Source of the DNA: Deltaproteobacteria bacterium
GTDB lineage: Bacteria; Lernaellota; Lernaellaia; JACKCT01
DNA length: 64,000 nucleotides
Direction of reading: 5' to 3'
Assembly (NCBI GenBank): GCA_027493875.1
Contig: JAOSJX010000004.1
Location: 1 to 64,000 of the forward strand
Below are positions 1-8,572 of this stretch, piece by piece. The notes beneath the pieces are model-generated. The model had not been told where the DNA came from. It searched no databases and saw only the letters and a list, made by a program, of their open reading frames with translations. The first letter of the stretch is position 1. Every line of letters begins with the position of its first letter. The position numbers and the translations under genes are program-made.

Positions 1-806
1 CGTTGATGCGTCGTTCGAGGTCCCGGGCCAAGTCGCCGTGCATCCGCTCGTGCGCGCCGTTCTGATAGGGGCAGCCGGGGTCGATGCGGTCCAGGTCGAT
101 CCCCAGGCCAGCCACCACGCTGACAGGCGGCTCAACCCCAAGGGAGCGGTCGTCGCGGCGAAAGGACGCCCGTTGTCGCTGCGGATCGTGCCGGGTAATC
201 CGTAGCGCTCGAACAGACCTTCGCAGGCCTGCTGCACCGTCTCGGTGCGGGCGTCGGGGAGAATCGCCGAAGCCAGCACATACCGGCTGTAGGCGTCGCG
301 GACGGTGAACGGTTCGCACCGCTCGTGGGTGGGCGTGTACCACCAGCCTTGAAATCCACCGTCCAGACGTCGTTGGGGGCTTGGGCGTCGACCCGGCTTT
401 GAAGCCGGCCCGTGTCGCGGGACCGGCGCGAACGGCGCTTCTCGACTAGACCCGCTTTGTCCAGAACGCGCTTCACGGAACTCTCCGACGGAAGAGGTTG
501 AGCGCGGTGGCGGCGCGCGTAGAGTTCCCGGATTTTCCGCGGCCCCCAGGTCCGGTGCGCCTGTTTCAGCCGGACGATCTCGCAGACGACCTGTTCCGGC
601 AGCGCCGCGGGGCTCGCGGCGGGACGACGCGACTGATCGTGAAGACCGGAGGACCCCTCTTGGAAAAAACGCTGTTTCCACTTATAGCCGGTCTTGGGGC
701 TGACACCGTATTCGGCGCAAAGCGTTCGAAACGGCGTGGGCTCGGTCAGACTGCGCAACACGAATTCCAGGCGAAGACTCATGGCATCACGCTCCTTCCA
801 GGGCAT
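1..806 (-). pseudogene. IS481-family transposase, frameshifted and cut by the window edge
   Basis: This is a DDE transposase of the IS481 type. The N-terminus starts MPWKERDAMSLRLEF, the start usual for this family, preceded by a GGAGGAGG ribosome-binding site. A helix-turn-helix follows (about residues 25-60), then the start of the rve core at NDVWTVDFK. The frame is lost near 345. The next frame continues with WWYTPTHERCEPFTVRDAYS and RSDNGRPFA, and a second shift near 100 leads to GIDLDRIDPGCPYQNGAHER up to position 1. With both shifts repaired the protein matches the family order (first D, second D, then the region of the catalytic E). The gene is inactive as read. Either the element is decaying or the shifts are assembly errors, which are common in this window. 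Confidence 0.85.
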
Positions 807-845
807 CGGCGGACCTCCTCCAAGCGGAAGTCCAACCGATTAAAC

Positions 846-890
846 CGTTACCTAGGTCCTGAACCAGAAGTGTTACCCATGTCCTGAACC
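846..890. repeat. Terminal repeats of the IS481 element
   Basis: Two imperfect direct copies of a 20-mer lie just upstream of the transposase start, at 846-865 and 871-890, exactly 25 bp apart. They share the core GTTACC, two or three variable bases, then GTCCTGAACC. Sequences of this kind mark the ends of IS481-type elements. The outer copy probably holds the element boundary and the inner copy a second transposase-binding site. I cannot see the other end, so the boundary and the target duplication are not proven. Confidence 0.6.
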
Positions 891-895
891 TGGAC

Positions 896-944
896 CCAGG
901 GTACAGGCGGCAGGCTACAGATTGCATGAGACCGGTGGCCGGCG
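896..944. repeat. Degenerate heptanucleotide array
   Basis: Seven consecutive 7-bp units of the form RCMGGNK (for example ACAGGCG, GCAGGCT, ACAGATT) follow the IS end in constant phase. There is no coding signal. It belongs to the class of 7-bp periodic intergenic arrays seen repeatedly in this window. Confidence 0.5.
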
Positions 945-992
945 GATTGATAGGTTTGGCGGCGGCGTTTAAGGTGAGGGCCGGAGATTCGT

Positions 993-1517
993 GTGGCGAC
1001 GATTCGTTGCGGAAACTGCGGGTAGGAACTGGATGCCGAAATACCGGCCTGCCCGTTTTGCGGGCGGGATCAGCGTCCGGCGGCGGCCCCTTATCCCACC
1101 CGCCTGGACTGGGGTTTCGAGTGGCGGACGCGGGCGACGTTGTTTGGATGGCCGGTCGTTCACGTTGCGATCGGCCGCAAGAACGGACGGCGGCGCGTCG
1201 CGAAGGGAATTGTCGCGGTCGGGCAATTCGCCTTCGGCTTTTTCACGGTTGCGCAATTCGGTGTGGGGATTATTTTCGGATTCGGCCAGTTTCTCGTCGG
1301 CCTGACGGCGGTGGCGCAGTTCGCCGGGGGCGTTTTGTTCGGCGTCGGCCAGATCGCGACGGGATACATTGCGATCGGGCAGTTCGCCGTGGGCTACTAC
1401 GCGCTGGCGCAAGTCGCCTTCGCGCCGCGGGCCTGGACGCCGCACGAACGCGATCCGGGGGCGGAAGAATTGTTTCGGGGATTTGTTTCCGTGCTTAAGA
1501 ATCGTATTTCGACATGA
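993..1517 (+). CDS. Zinc-ribbon protein with GQF repeats, interrupted by an in-frame TAG
   Basis: The GTG at 993 has GGAG six bases upstream and begins MATIRCGNCG. The next codon, at 1023, is TAG. The same frame then continues with ELDAEIPACPFCGRDQRP, which completes a CxxC...CxxC zinc ribbon, and with a repetitive hydrophobic domain. That domain (about residues 60-140) has roughly seven copies of a 10-12-residue unit, xxQFxxGxxxx, as in VGQFAFGFF and IGQFAVGYY. The repaired protein is 174 residues. Without a repair or readthrough, only a TTG start at 1140 would give a product lacking the zinc ribbon. The FGE-like gene begins 10 bp downstream, so the two are probably co-transcribed. The function is unknown; the repeats suggest a membrane-associated or stacked structure. 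The TAG could be a real nonsense mutation or a base error. Confidence 0.65.
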
Positions 1518-1527
1518 CGGGGGGCGC

Positions 1528-2586
1528 GTGACGAATTCGGAATTGCGCCGGGCGGCCGCGGCGGCCGCGGGGATCGCCCTGAGCGCTCTCGCCCTTTGGT
1601 GGTACGTCGGCCACCGGCCGCCCGACGTTCCGGAACGCTGGATCATCCCGGTGTTGCCGCGCCTCGGGAACGAGTTTTTCGAGCCCACGCGCGAAACGCG
1701 GATCGGCGGATGGTTCGCGGTCTGTCCGGAAAATTTCGAATATTTCCGCGGCGGGTGGTTTGTCGCCCGGCGCACGGGCGAACGCTGGCCGGGCGACGAG
1801 ATCCGCTATCTGATCAAGCTCGAGCCGTTCTGCCTGGGCCGCTGGGAGGCGTCGCAACCGACGGCGTCGCCCACCAGCCGCGGGCAGTTCCGTTATCAGG
1901 GCGACGTGCCGCCGGCGCAGGTCCGCCCCGGCGTGTTGCCGTGGTATGGGGCGTCGCGGGCGGTGGCGGAGGAGGCGGTTCAGCTTCAAGGGTGGCGGCT
2001 TCCGACGTACGAGGAGTTGCAGTACGCCGCGACGCGCGGCGATTCGAACAACATCTGGTTCGGAAGCCGGGAAACCTGGGACTGCGATTTGTCGGAGCGG
2101 AGCTGGTACGAAACGTGCGGCGGCCCGCGTCCCGTCTTCGACGATCACGCGCAAAACGTCGGCGTGGCCGGCGGTCCCATGGGCGACAGCGACTACCGTA
2201 CCAACGTCTACGACCTTTTCGGCAACGTGGCGGAGTGGACGGCCACGCCGTGGGAACCGTGGTGCTACGGCGACGAGGCGTTTTCGCTGTTCGGCGGGCA
2301 CGCGACGGGCGAGCATCGCGAGCAAAACCGCCAGCACGAAGATCCGAATAATCCGGGATGCTGGTTGATGGAAAATTACGGCGGTTCGGCGCTCGGCGAG
2401 CACGGACACCCTTTATCCGCCGGTGGGCCGGACGACGACGGTTTCCGCCCGGCCGCCAACCCCGGTTTCCGCTGGCTGTTTTTCGAGGCGAAAATCTGGC
2501 CCGAAGACGATTTTCAACTCAAGCCGAGCTGCTTTTACCTGCCGACGGGCAAACAGATGTGTTACCAGTTGAAAAAGGAAGACTGA
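1528..2586 (+). CDS. Formylglycine-generating-enzyme (SUMF1/FGE-sulfatase) domain protein
   Basis: This is a 352-residue protein. It has one N-terminal hydrophobic segment (about residues 8-27), which probably exports or anchors it, and an FGE-sulfatase domain. The family signatures are visible: GWRLPTYEELQYAA, NVYDLFGNVAEWTA and, near the end, DDDGFRPA. FGE-fold proteins include sulfatase-activating enzymes and many with other or unknown roles. No sulfatase lies nearby, so a sulfatase-activating role cannot be claimed. The C-terminus has several Cys residues (FCLG, ETCGG, PWCYG, GCWLM, PSCFY, MCYQ). The GTG start at 1528 follows GGGGGGC and lies 10 bp after the preceding stop; a longer upstream reading would only overlap that gene. 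Confidence 0.8.
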   Translation: MTNSELRRAAAAAAGIALSALALWWYVGHRPPDVPERWIIPVLPRLGNEFFEPTRETRIGGWFAVCPENFEYFRGGWFVARRTGERWPGDEIRYLIKLEPFCLGRWEASQPTASPTSRGQFRYQGDVPPAQVRPGVLPWYGASRAVAEEAVQLQGWRLPTYEELQYAATRGDSNNIWFGSRETWDCDLSERSWYETCGGPRPVFDDHAQNVGVAGGPMGDSDYRTNVYDLFGNVAEWTATPWEPWCYGDEAFSLFGGHATGEHREQNRQHEDPNNPGCWLMENYGGSALGEHGHPLSAGGPDDDGFRPAANPGFRWLFFEAKIWPEDDFQLKPSCFYLPTGKQMCYQLKKED

Positions 2587-2593
2587 AAAGTCC

Positions 2594-2621
2594 GTAGGTC
2601 GTAGGTAGCATGTGGTCGGTA
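2594..2621. repeat. Heptanucleotide array (GTAGGTA type)
   Basis: Four 7-bp units follow the FGE-like gene: GTAGGTC, GTAGGTA, GCATGTG, GTCGGTA. The second unit is identical to the main unit of the inverted arrays around the four-helix-bundle gene near 60.3-60.8 kb. Confidence 0.55.
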
Positions 2622-2626
2622 GGGGT

Positions 2627-2652
2627 AAAGGGCCGCGTCGCCGCGGCCCTTT
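2627..2652. terminator. Bidirectional intrinsic terminator
   Basis: There is a perfect 11-bp GC-rich stem (AAAGGGCCGCG, loop TCGC) followed by TTTTGTTTG on the plus strand, with an A-run on the other side. It lies between two convergent genes (FGE-like and DUF5684) and can serve both. Confidence 0.85.
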
Positions 2653-2658
2653 TGTTTG

Positions 2659-2994
2659 TCAGTCGGTGAAGGCGAGATAGCCGGGCAGGATGAGGTTGGC
2701 GATGGGGATGATGACGAGCACTCCCAACCAACCGGCCTTTCCGCGCGCCGTGGCGATCCCGGACCACACGAGGATCGCGAAGATGATGTTCACGAGCGGA
2801 ATAATGAACAGGATCAGCCACCACGCCGGTTTTCCCGCGACTTTGCACATCAGGTAGATATTGGCGATGGGGATCCACGCGAGCCACGCGTTCTCGGTCC
2901 CGGTTTTGTTCGCGATCACCATCAGGCAATATGCGAAATACGCGTAAATTCCCGCGAAAATGATGAGCTGGACGATCGAGAAGCCCTCATTCAT
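2659..2994 (-). CDS. DUF5684-type small membrane protein
   Basis: This is a 111-residue protein with about three hydrophobic segments separated by WLAWIPIANIYLMCKVAG and KPAWWLILFIIPLVNII. This pattern of repeated PIxNI and KPxWW motifs is that of the DUF5684 membrane family, whose function is unknown. The ATG at 2994 follows AAGGGGG at a good distance, so a longer upstream reading is not needed. It faces the FGE-like gene across a shared terminator and probably has its own promoter (3028-3055). Confidence 0.75.
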   Translation of the reverse strand: MNEGFSIVQLIIFAGIYAYFAYCLMVIANKTGTENAWLAWIPIANIYLMCKVAGKPAWWLILFIIPLVNIIFAILVWSGIATARGKAGWLGVLVIIPIANLILPGYLAFTD

Positions 2995-3027
2995 CGGTGC
3001 CCCCTTTTTGATTTTTGAAACGAACGC

Positions 3028-3055
3028 ACGATAGCAGACGAACAAAAACACGCAA
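3028..3055 (-). promoter_or_regulatory. Predicted sigma-70 promoter of the DUF5684 gene
   Basis: Read on the minus strand there is TTGCGT, a 16-base spacer and TATCGT, about 35 bases upstream of the ribosome-binding site. The surrounding DNA is A/T-rich compared with the genes. Confidence 0.45.
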
Positions 3056-3097
3056 GAAAAAAAATGTGAAATGCGGAATTTTTCCGATTTTTCCGCG

Positions 3098-3868
3098 TCA
3101 GAGCTTCGCGCCGAATCCGAGCGAACGGGCGACGGTGACGGCGTCGACGCGGGCGGCGCCGGCCTTTTTCAAGACCCGGGCGGCTTCCGAACACGTGGCG
3201 CCGGTGGTGGCGATATCGTCGACGAGAAGGATCTTTTTCCCCTGGATATCCGCTCCTTCGCGCACGGCGAAGGCGCCTCGGACATTCTCGCGGCGGGCGG
3301 CGTGGCTCAATCCGACCTGCGGCACCGTTTCGCGCACGCGATCGAGCAGCGCGGCGTCGAGGCGCAGTCGCGTCCCCTGCAGCAAGTGCCGCGCGAGAAT
3401 CTGCGCCTGATTGAACCCGCGTTTGCGCAACCGGGCGGCGTGCAACGGGACGGGGACGGCGACGTCGTAATCGCGCCAGTCGACCCCCAATCCGGCGACC
3501 GCGCCGAGCAGGGCCGCCAACGGACGCGTATTGCGCGAGACGCGGCGGAATTTGAAACGGATCAGCGCGGTGCGGAGCGGATCGGCGTAAACATAAGGCG
3601 CGCGCAGCATATCGAAATCGGGCTCGCTCACCGCGCAGTTTCCGCAAAGCCGGGCCGGCTCTCCTTCTTCAAAGGGCCGGCCGCAACGGGAGCAGTACGG
3701 CGGCCGGACGGCTTCGAGCGACTCCCTGCACGCGGCGCAAACGTCGCCGCCGCGTCCGGGACGCAAGAGTGTTTCACAGAGCATACAGACCGGCGGAAAG
3801 ACGGCGTCGAGGAGAAACTCGCCCGCCCGCGTGACGACCGTCCTGTCCAAGCCGGGATATCGCGCCAT
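3098..3868 (-). CDS. comF: ComF family protein (phosphoribosyltransferase fold)
   Basis: This is a full-length ComF homologue of 256 residues. The N-terminal region has four CxxC-type pairs (CMLC, CAAC, CSRC, CGNC), forming zinc-binding knuckles. The C-terminal part is a type-I phosphoribosyltransferase domain with the PRPP loop ILLVDDIATTGAT and the RGFNQA motif before it. ComF proteins are needed for natural transformation in several bacteria and assist handling of incoming single-stranded DNA; the biochemical substrate is not settled. No other competence genes lie nearby. The upstream gene ends about 60 bases away on the same strand. Confidence 0.92.
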   Translation of the reverse strand: MARYPGLDRTVVTRAGEFLLDAVFPPVCMLCETLLRPGRGGDVCAACRESLEAVRPPYCSRCGRPFEEGEPARLCGNCAVSEPDFDMLRAPYVYADPLRTALIRFKFRRVSRNTRPLAALLGAVAGLGVDWRDYDVAVPVPLHAARLRKRGFNQAQILARHLLQGTRLRLDAALLDRVRETVPQVGLSHAARRENVRGAFAVREGADIQGKKILLVDDIATTGATCSEAARVLKKAGAARVDAVTVARSLGFGAKL

Positions 3869-3926
3869 TTTTCGAGATTACGGCGCGGAGGTCCGCCGCG
3901 GCAAGCGCCCCCTTGTGTCGCCAAGA

Positions 3927-5307
3927 TTACGGCGCCGTCCGCGGCTGCCCTTCGAGTACGATGTACCAGCCGGGAGGGTTGATCGGAATGCGGACCGTTT
4001 CGCACTGTCCGTCCGGCGCGCCTCGGGCGGGTATGCCGCGTTCGGCGCATCCGGTTTTCTTCCATCGAACGATTTTTTTTCGGCCTGACTCGGCCAGTGA
4101 AAATTCTGGTACGGATGAAGATTCGTCGCATTAAACAACACGACGATCACCATCATGGCCATCCCGGCGCTCAGCAATCCGCGAAAGCGACGTTCCGCGG
4201 CCAGCAACTCGCCGATGCGGAAAACGGCATAGAGGCTGAGCGCGTACGGCGCCAGCCAATAACGTTCGGCGTACCGGTTGAGGCCGTCAATGCGGCCGAC
4301 GTTTGCAAGGAAGTCGTATTTCGTGACCGACAGCATCAGGCAATAGAGAAGCACGAGAACCAGCGCGGCGATCAAAGCACCCGGAACGGCACCGCGCCGC
4401 CGCCGGATCTCGACCAATGCCGCCGCGAGCAACAACCAGAAAGAGACGGCGATGACGGACGGATAAGGCGCCGCCGCGTACGCGGTATACAACCGCTCCG
4501 GCACGAACATGGTTGCGACGGTGTTATAGGGCATGCCGACCAGCATCGCCAAACACCACGCATGGACCGTGGCCCATGACCATACCGGCGGCGGTCCGGA
4601 GACGAAATGCGACGCCGAAGTCAACGCCCAGGTCACGTGCGCCACAACGGCGCCGTAAAACACCGCCATCGGCCAGGAAATGAAGAAAGCTCCCAAGCCG
4701 GCGCGAGGGCGCCACGATTTTACCCGGATCGAGCACAGCGCGGCCGCCACGACGAACAATCCCAACCCCGCCGGAACCAGCGAACTGAGCGCCCCCGTGG
4801 CAAGCACGACCGACTTGGCGACCGCATCCCTCCGGATGTTTCAGCATTCCAATGGTCCGCCACGACCAGCGCCAACAACACAAGAAGCAGCCACTGGATA
4901 TTCGCCATGTTGCCCCGTGTTTCCCAACAGGTATGGCCGAGCGTGAACAGAACGACCATCAGGATCCGATGAAGGCGTTTTTCCAACAAGAACGCGAAGC
5001 GCGGCGAGACGAAGTACAACCCGGTCAGCACGTGAATCAGAACGGCGATCGCCGTGATCACGTGGGGAGCATATCGGGGAACGAGCGATGCGAGCCACGC
5101 CGCGGCTTGCGGCGCCAAATGGAAATACCCGTTGAATTCTCTCAGCATTTTTCCGGTCAGCGCGGCGTGGAGAAAGAATCCGCCGTCTTCCGCCCAGAGT
5201 TGCGGATAAAAAACCATGTCCGGCCGCCGGATCACATAGAGCCCGGCGAAGACGGCCCCGAGAACGAAGGTCGACGCCCCGCCTTCCGCAAACGATTTTC
5301 CGGACAC
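3927..5307 (-). CDS. Polytopic membrane protein, glycosyltransferase-like (two frameshifts)
   Basis: This is an integral membrane protein of about 460 residues with some 9-11 hydrophobic segments. It starts at GTG 5307 (MSGKSFAEGG) with GGAG upstream. A first shift lies near 4830, where NAETSGG passes to a frame reading DAVAKSVVLATGALSSLVP. A second lies in an eight-T run at 4072-4081, after which the proper C-terminus reads KKTGCAERGIPARG and ends GQPRTAP. The periplasmic loop with WAEDGGFF early in the protein resembles the acidic first loop of GT-C glycosyltransferases. I can place it only as a probable membrane glycosyltransferase or related surface-polymer protein. Both shifts are likely sequence errors. 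Confidence 0.6.
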
Positions 5308-5419
5308 GCGCTACTCCGCCATCTATCGCGTATGAATTTTCGGCCGGAGGCTAGAATAAGTTCAACCGGTTGTCGATCCACCGCCCGGGGCCCGGCGTGC
5401 GTTCCGCAGACGCGCCCCC

Positions 5420-5447
5420 TTGCGGCGCGTTGCGCGGTGCGTATAAT
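5420..5447 (+). promoter_or_regulatory. Predicted sigma-70 promoter of efp
   Basis: TTGCGG at 5420-5425, a 16-base spacer and a perfect TATAAT at 5442-5447 lie 35 bases upstream of the efp start. Confidence 0.75.
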
Positions 5448-5481
5448 TCGCGGCCTTGAACGAACCCGGGGGAAGGGATTT

Positions 5482-6045
5482 ATGTATCTCAGCGCCAATA
5501 GAATCCGCGTGGGGAATATTCTCGAAATCGAGGGCGACCCCTGCAAAGTCATGGACATGACGCACGTGACGCCGGGCAAGGGTCAGGCCGTCGTGCAGAC
5601 GAAGATGCGCAATCTGCGTACGGGGGTGCAGTTCGAGCAGCGCTTTCGGGCGACCGAGGACGTGAAGCGCGCGTTTCTCGACGAGCACGAGATGGAATTT
5701 TTGTACGCCGACGGCGACATCTACCATTTCATGAATACCGAGACTTACGAGCAGATCGGCGTGGCCGCCGAGGTGTTCGGCGACATGGCCGAATGGCTGA
5801 CCGAGAATATGCGCATCAAGGTGCAGTTCTTCGGCGAGAAGATCGTCGGCGCGCAGCTTCCGCAAACGCTCGAACTGGAAATCGTCGAAACGGCGCCGCC
5901 GCTGAAAGGCGCGACGGCGACGAACTCGCCCAAGCCGGCGAAGCTCGAAAACGGCGTGACGATCAACGTGCCGCCGTTCATCGAAACCGGCGAGAAAATC
6001 CGCGTGGACCCGGAAGCGCGGGCCTACCTGGAGCGCGTGCGGTAA
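5482..6045 (+). CDS. efp: Translation elongation factor P
   Basis: EF-P binds between the ribosomal P and E sites and relieves stalling at polyproline stretches. The 187-residue length and the three-domain layout fit: a KOW-like N-domain (IRVGNILEIEGDPCKVMD), an OB domain (FMNTETYEQIGV) and a C-terminal OB domain ending in GEKIRVDPEARAYLERV. The modified lysine of other EF-Ps lies at the tip of the loop THVTPGKGQA, where a Lys is present. No modification enzyme (EpmA, EarP or YmfI) is seen in this window. The ATG follows GGAAGGGAT, and a strong promoter stands just upstream. Confidence 0.97.
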   Translation: MYLSANRIRVGNILEIEGDPCKVMDMTHVTPGKGQAVVQTKMRNLRTGVQFEQRFRATEDVKRAFLDEHEMEFLYADGDIYHFMNTETYEQIGVAAEVFGDMAEWLTENMRIKVQFFGEKIVGAQLPQTLELEIVETAPPLKGATATNSPKPAKLENGVTINVPPFIETGEKIRVDPEARAYLERVR

Positions 6046-6052
6046 TTTTCTC

Positions 6053-6080
6053 AAGGATGAAGGATGAGGGATGAAGGATG
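6053..6080. repeat. Heptanucleotide array (AAGGATG type)
   Basis: Four exact-phase units, AAGGATG twice, AGGGATG, then AAGGATG, lie between the convergent efp and tatD genes. The same unit recurs at 16731 and 22818. Confidence 0.7.
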
Positions 6081-6093
6081 AATCTTCGTCCAC

Positions 6094-6873
6094 TCACGCG
6101 GGTCCGAGGCGATTGAAAAGCGCGTGCGTTTGTTGCCAGGTTGACGCGGCGACGTCGTCGAACGTTACGCTAAAAATATTCGCCAGCGCTTCGGCGACGT
6201 GGACGGTGTAGGCGGGCTCGTTGCGTTTGCCGCGATAGGGCTTGGGCGTGAGGTAGGGGCTGTCGGTTTCGACGAGGATATTTTCCATACCCACGCCGCG
6301 CAGCACGCCATGCACCGGCATTTCCCTTTTGAACGAAATCGTTCCCGTCACGCTCAGGTGAAAACCGAGTTCGCGGGCGCCTTGCGCGAGGCGCGCGTCG
6401 CCGCCGAAGCAATGAAAGACGCCTCGGTACGGTCCGTCCGCTTCGGCGCGCAAGACGGCCAGCGTGTCGTCGTCCGCCTCGCGCGTGTGAATGACGATCG
6501 GGAGACCGCGTTCTCGCGCGAGGCGGATTTGATGCGCGAAGATCTCGCGCTGCACGTCGCGCGGGCTGTGGTCGTAATGATAATCGAGGCCGATCTCGCC
6601 CCACGCGACGACCTTGGGATGCGCGGCGAGTTCCGTGAACGCCGCTTCCGCCTTGTCGTCCCAGAGGCGCGCGTCGTGAGGGTGCATGCCGAGGGCGACG
6701 AAAATTTCCGGGCGGCGATCGGCCAGGGCGACGGCGTGTTTCGCGTTTTCCGGCCCCGTCGCGACGGTGATCATTTTGACGACGCCCGCGGCGACGGCGC
6801 GGTCGATGACGGCGTCGACTTCGTCGCCGAAATATTCGGCGTCGAGATGGCAATGGGAGTCGATGAGCGGCAC
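6094..6873 (-). CDS. tatD: TatD family metal-dependent deoxyribonuclease
   Basis: This is a 259-residue TIM-barrel hydrolase. The metal-site motifs of TatD are present in order: DSHCHLD at the N-terminus, GEIGLDYH near residue 95, IVIHTREA, VFHCFGG and the closing ETDSPYLTPKPYRGKRNEP. Family members act as metal-dependent 3'-5' exonucleases in DNA repair and turnover. The GTG start at 6873 follows the rsfS stop by two bases (TGA-CC-GTG), so the genes are translationally coupled. A longer upstream reading would merely run through rsfS out of frame. Confidence 0.93.
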   Translation of the reverse strand: MPLIDSHCHLDAEYFGDEVDAVIDRAVAAGVVKMITVATGPENAKHAVALADRRPEIFVALGMHPHDARLWDDKAEAAFTELAAHPKVVAWGEIGLDYHYDHSPRDVQREIFAHQIRLARERGLPIVIHTREADDDTLAVLRAEADGPYRGVFHCFGGDARLAQGARELGFHLSVTGTISFKREMPVHGVLRGVGMENILVETDSPYLTPKPYRGKRNEPAYTVHVAEALANIFSVTFDDVAASTWQQTHALFNRLGPA

Positions 6874-6875
6874 GG

Positions 6876-7307
6876 TCAGGGTTTCGCGGCGGTCTCGGCT
6901 GTTTCGCCCGCGGCTTTCTTGCGCCGGCGGCGCCATTCGATGCGGACGCCGTCGCCGTCGGCTTCCGCGAAGCCGCGGCGCGCGTCGGGCCAGATGCCTT
7001 CCAGGCCGTAATACTCGCGCACGGGCGCGTAGAAGGTGTGCAGGACGATATCGCCGTAGTCGATGACGACCCACTGGCCTTCGGCCTCGCCCTCGGTGCC
7101 GATGGCGTATTCGCCGATTTTCTTCATCTGCTCGCGCACGTGGCGGACGATGGTTTGCGCCTGGCGGGAGCTTGTTCCGTGGCACACGACGAGGACGTCC
7201 GTGTACGTACAAAGGCCCGCGACATCAAGGACTTGCACGTCACGGGCCTGCTTATCCAAAGTGAATTTCAGAAGCTGATCGAGCTTCTCACCTGTTTTTT
7301 TGTCCAG
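6876..7307 (-). CDS. rsfS: Ribosomal silencing factor RsfS
   Basis: RsfS binds ribosomal protein uL14 and blocks subunit joining under starvation. The core is visible: VQVLDVAGLCTYTDVLVVCHGTS, then GQWVVIDYGDIVLHTF and YYGLEGIW. A TTG at 7259 would give 127 residues but cuts off the usual first helix. The frame stays open upstream through LDKKTGEKLDQLLKFTLDKQA. A perfect AAGGAGG (7315-7321) lies seven bases before an in-frame CTG at 7307. I therefore take CTG as the probable start (143 residues). The basic, Ala-rich tail after IEWRRRRKK is longer than usual. It is coupled to tatD downstream. Confidence 0.88.
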   Translation of the reverse strand: MDKKTGEKLDQLLKFTLDKQARDVQVLDVAGLCTYTDVLVVCHGTSSRQAQTIVRHVREQMKKIGEYAIGTEGEAEGQWVVIDYGDIVLHTFYAPVREYYGLEGIWPDARRGFAEADGDGVRIEWRRRRKKAAGETAETAAKP

Positions 7308-7381
7308 GGTCCCGCCTCCTTGGCTAAGTCCACTTCGCCTTCATGTTAAACGCCCGTCCCGGGCTGTCAACACGAAAATGC

Positions 7382-8572
7382 TTACGCCGCGATAATGTTT
7401 CGATAGAGATGCTCGAGCTTCGCGGCGAGAGGCGCCTCGGCGAAGCGTTCGGCGGCGGCGCGGCGGCCGGCCTCGCCGGCGCGCTCGGCGGCCTCGGGAT
7501 CGTCGAGGTAGGCGCGGACGGCGACGTGCATGGCGTCGACGTCGCCGGGGGGTACCAGCATTCCCGCGCCGGAGCCTTCGAGAATTTCCGTGGCGCCGCC
7601 GGCGTCGGTGGCAACCACGGGAAGTCCCGCCGCCATGCCCTCGATGATGACGCGGCCGAAGGCTTCGACGACGCCGTCTTTCGGGTCGGCATACTTCGAC
7701 GAATGAACGAGCACGTCCGCGGCGCCCAGCAATCTCGGCACATCGGAACGCACGCCCGCGAAGATCGCGCGGCCGGTGAGTCCGGCTTTCTGCACCTTGC
7801 GGTCGATGTCGGTGCGGTAGACGAGCTCCTCGCCGCCGGCCTGGAGGAACCAGACGTCGGGGATGCCGTCGAGGGCGTCGACGAGGACGTCGTGCCCCTT
7901 CCAGGGCGTCAGGCGGCCGAGCGAAAGCACGAGGCGCGCGTCGGCGGGGATGCCAAATTCCTCGCGCACTGCCGGATCGCGCGGGGCGGCGTAGTTGGAG
8001 GGATCGAGCGCGCTTTCCACGACGGCGAGGCGTTCTTTCGGCAGGTCGGAAACGAAGCGCGCGAGCTGCGTCGCGACGGCTTGGGAAATGCAGGTGACGA
8101 GACGGCTTTGGCGGACGAGTTCCAACTCGCGGCGCGAGAACAAGCGGATCATGAGCGCCGAGACGACGAGCGGAATTTTTTGCGCTTCGGCTTCGTCGGC
8201 GAATGCCTTGTTGGGCAGATTCAGATTATTCAGGTGGATGAGGTCGGGTTTGAACTCGCGGATGATTCTCGCGAAGTCGGGCCGGACCTTGGCGGAAAAT
8301 TTTTTATACGCCAGCGCGGAGAACGGCGCGCCGAGCACGCCGGGAAAGCGCGCGTGAAAAATCTCCGGCGCGTTTTCGAAGACGTTGGAAAATCCCGGCC
8401 AGGAGAGCGTGGACACCGGGACGCCCGCCGGAAGGATGCCGTCGTAAAAATCGGGGCGGGAGGCGATGACGCGCATTTCGTGGCCGCGCGCGGCCAGACC
8501 GCGCACCTGACCCGCGAGATGGTGCACCGAGCCGCCCATCGACGGCGTGTTGTCCACGAACAAAAGTTTCAC
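7382..8572 (-). CDS. GT4 family glycosyltransferase
   Basis: This is a 396-residue GT-B fold enzyme. The N-domain begins MKLLFVDNTPSMGGSVHHL, an acceptor-side start typical of GT4. The C-domain has SLGRLTPWKGHDVL for the nucleotide sugar and the EX7E motif in EAFGRVIIEGMAAGLPVVA. It transfers a sugar from a nucleotide donor, probably in surface polysaccharide assembly. Its GTG start (8572) overlaps the stop of the upstream flippase gene in a GTGA, so both are made together. The sugar and acceptor cannot be told from sequence. Confidence 0.88.
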   Translation of the reverse strand: MKLLFVDNTPSMGGSVHHLAGQVRGLAARGHEMRVIASRPDFYDGILPAGVPVSTLSWPGFSNVFENAPEIFHARFPGVLGAPFSALAYKKFSAKVRPDFARIIREFKPDLIHLNNLNLPNKAFADEAEAQKIPLVVSALMIRLFSRRELELVRQSRLVTCISQAVATQLARFVSDLPKERLAVVESALDPSNYAAPRDPAVREEFGIPADARLVLSLGRLTPWKGHDVLVDALDGIPDVWFLQAGGEELVYRTDIDRKVQKAGLTGRAIFAGVRSDVPRLLGAADVLVHSSKYADPKDGVVEAFGRVIIEGMAAGLPVVATDAGGATEILEGSGAGMLVPPGDVDAMHVAVRAYLDDPEAAERAGEAGRRAAAERFAEAPLAAKLEHLYRNIIAA

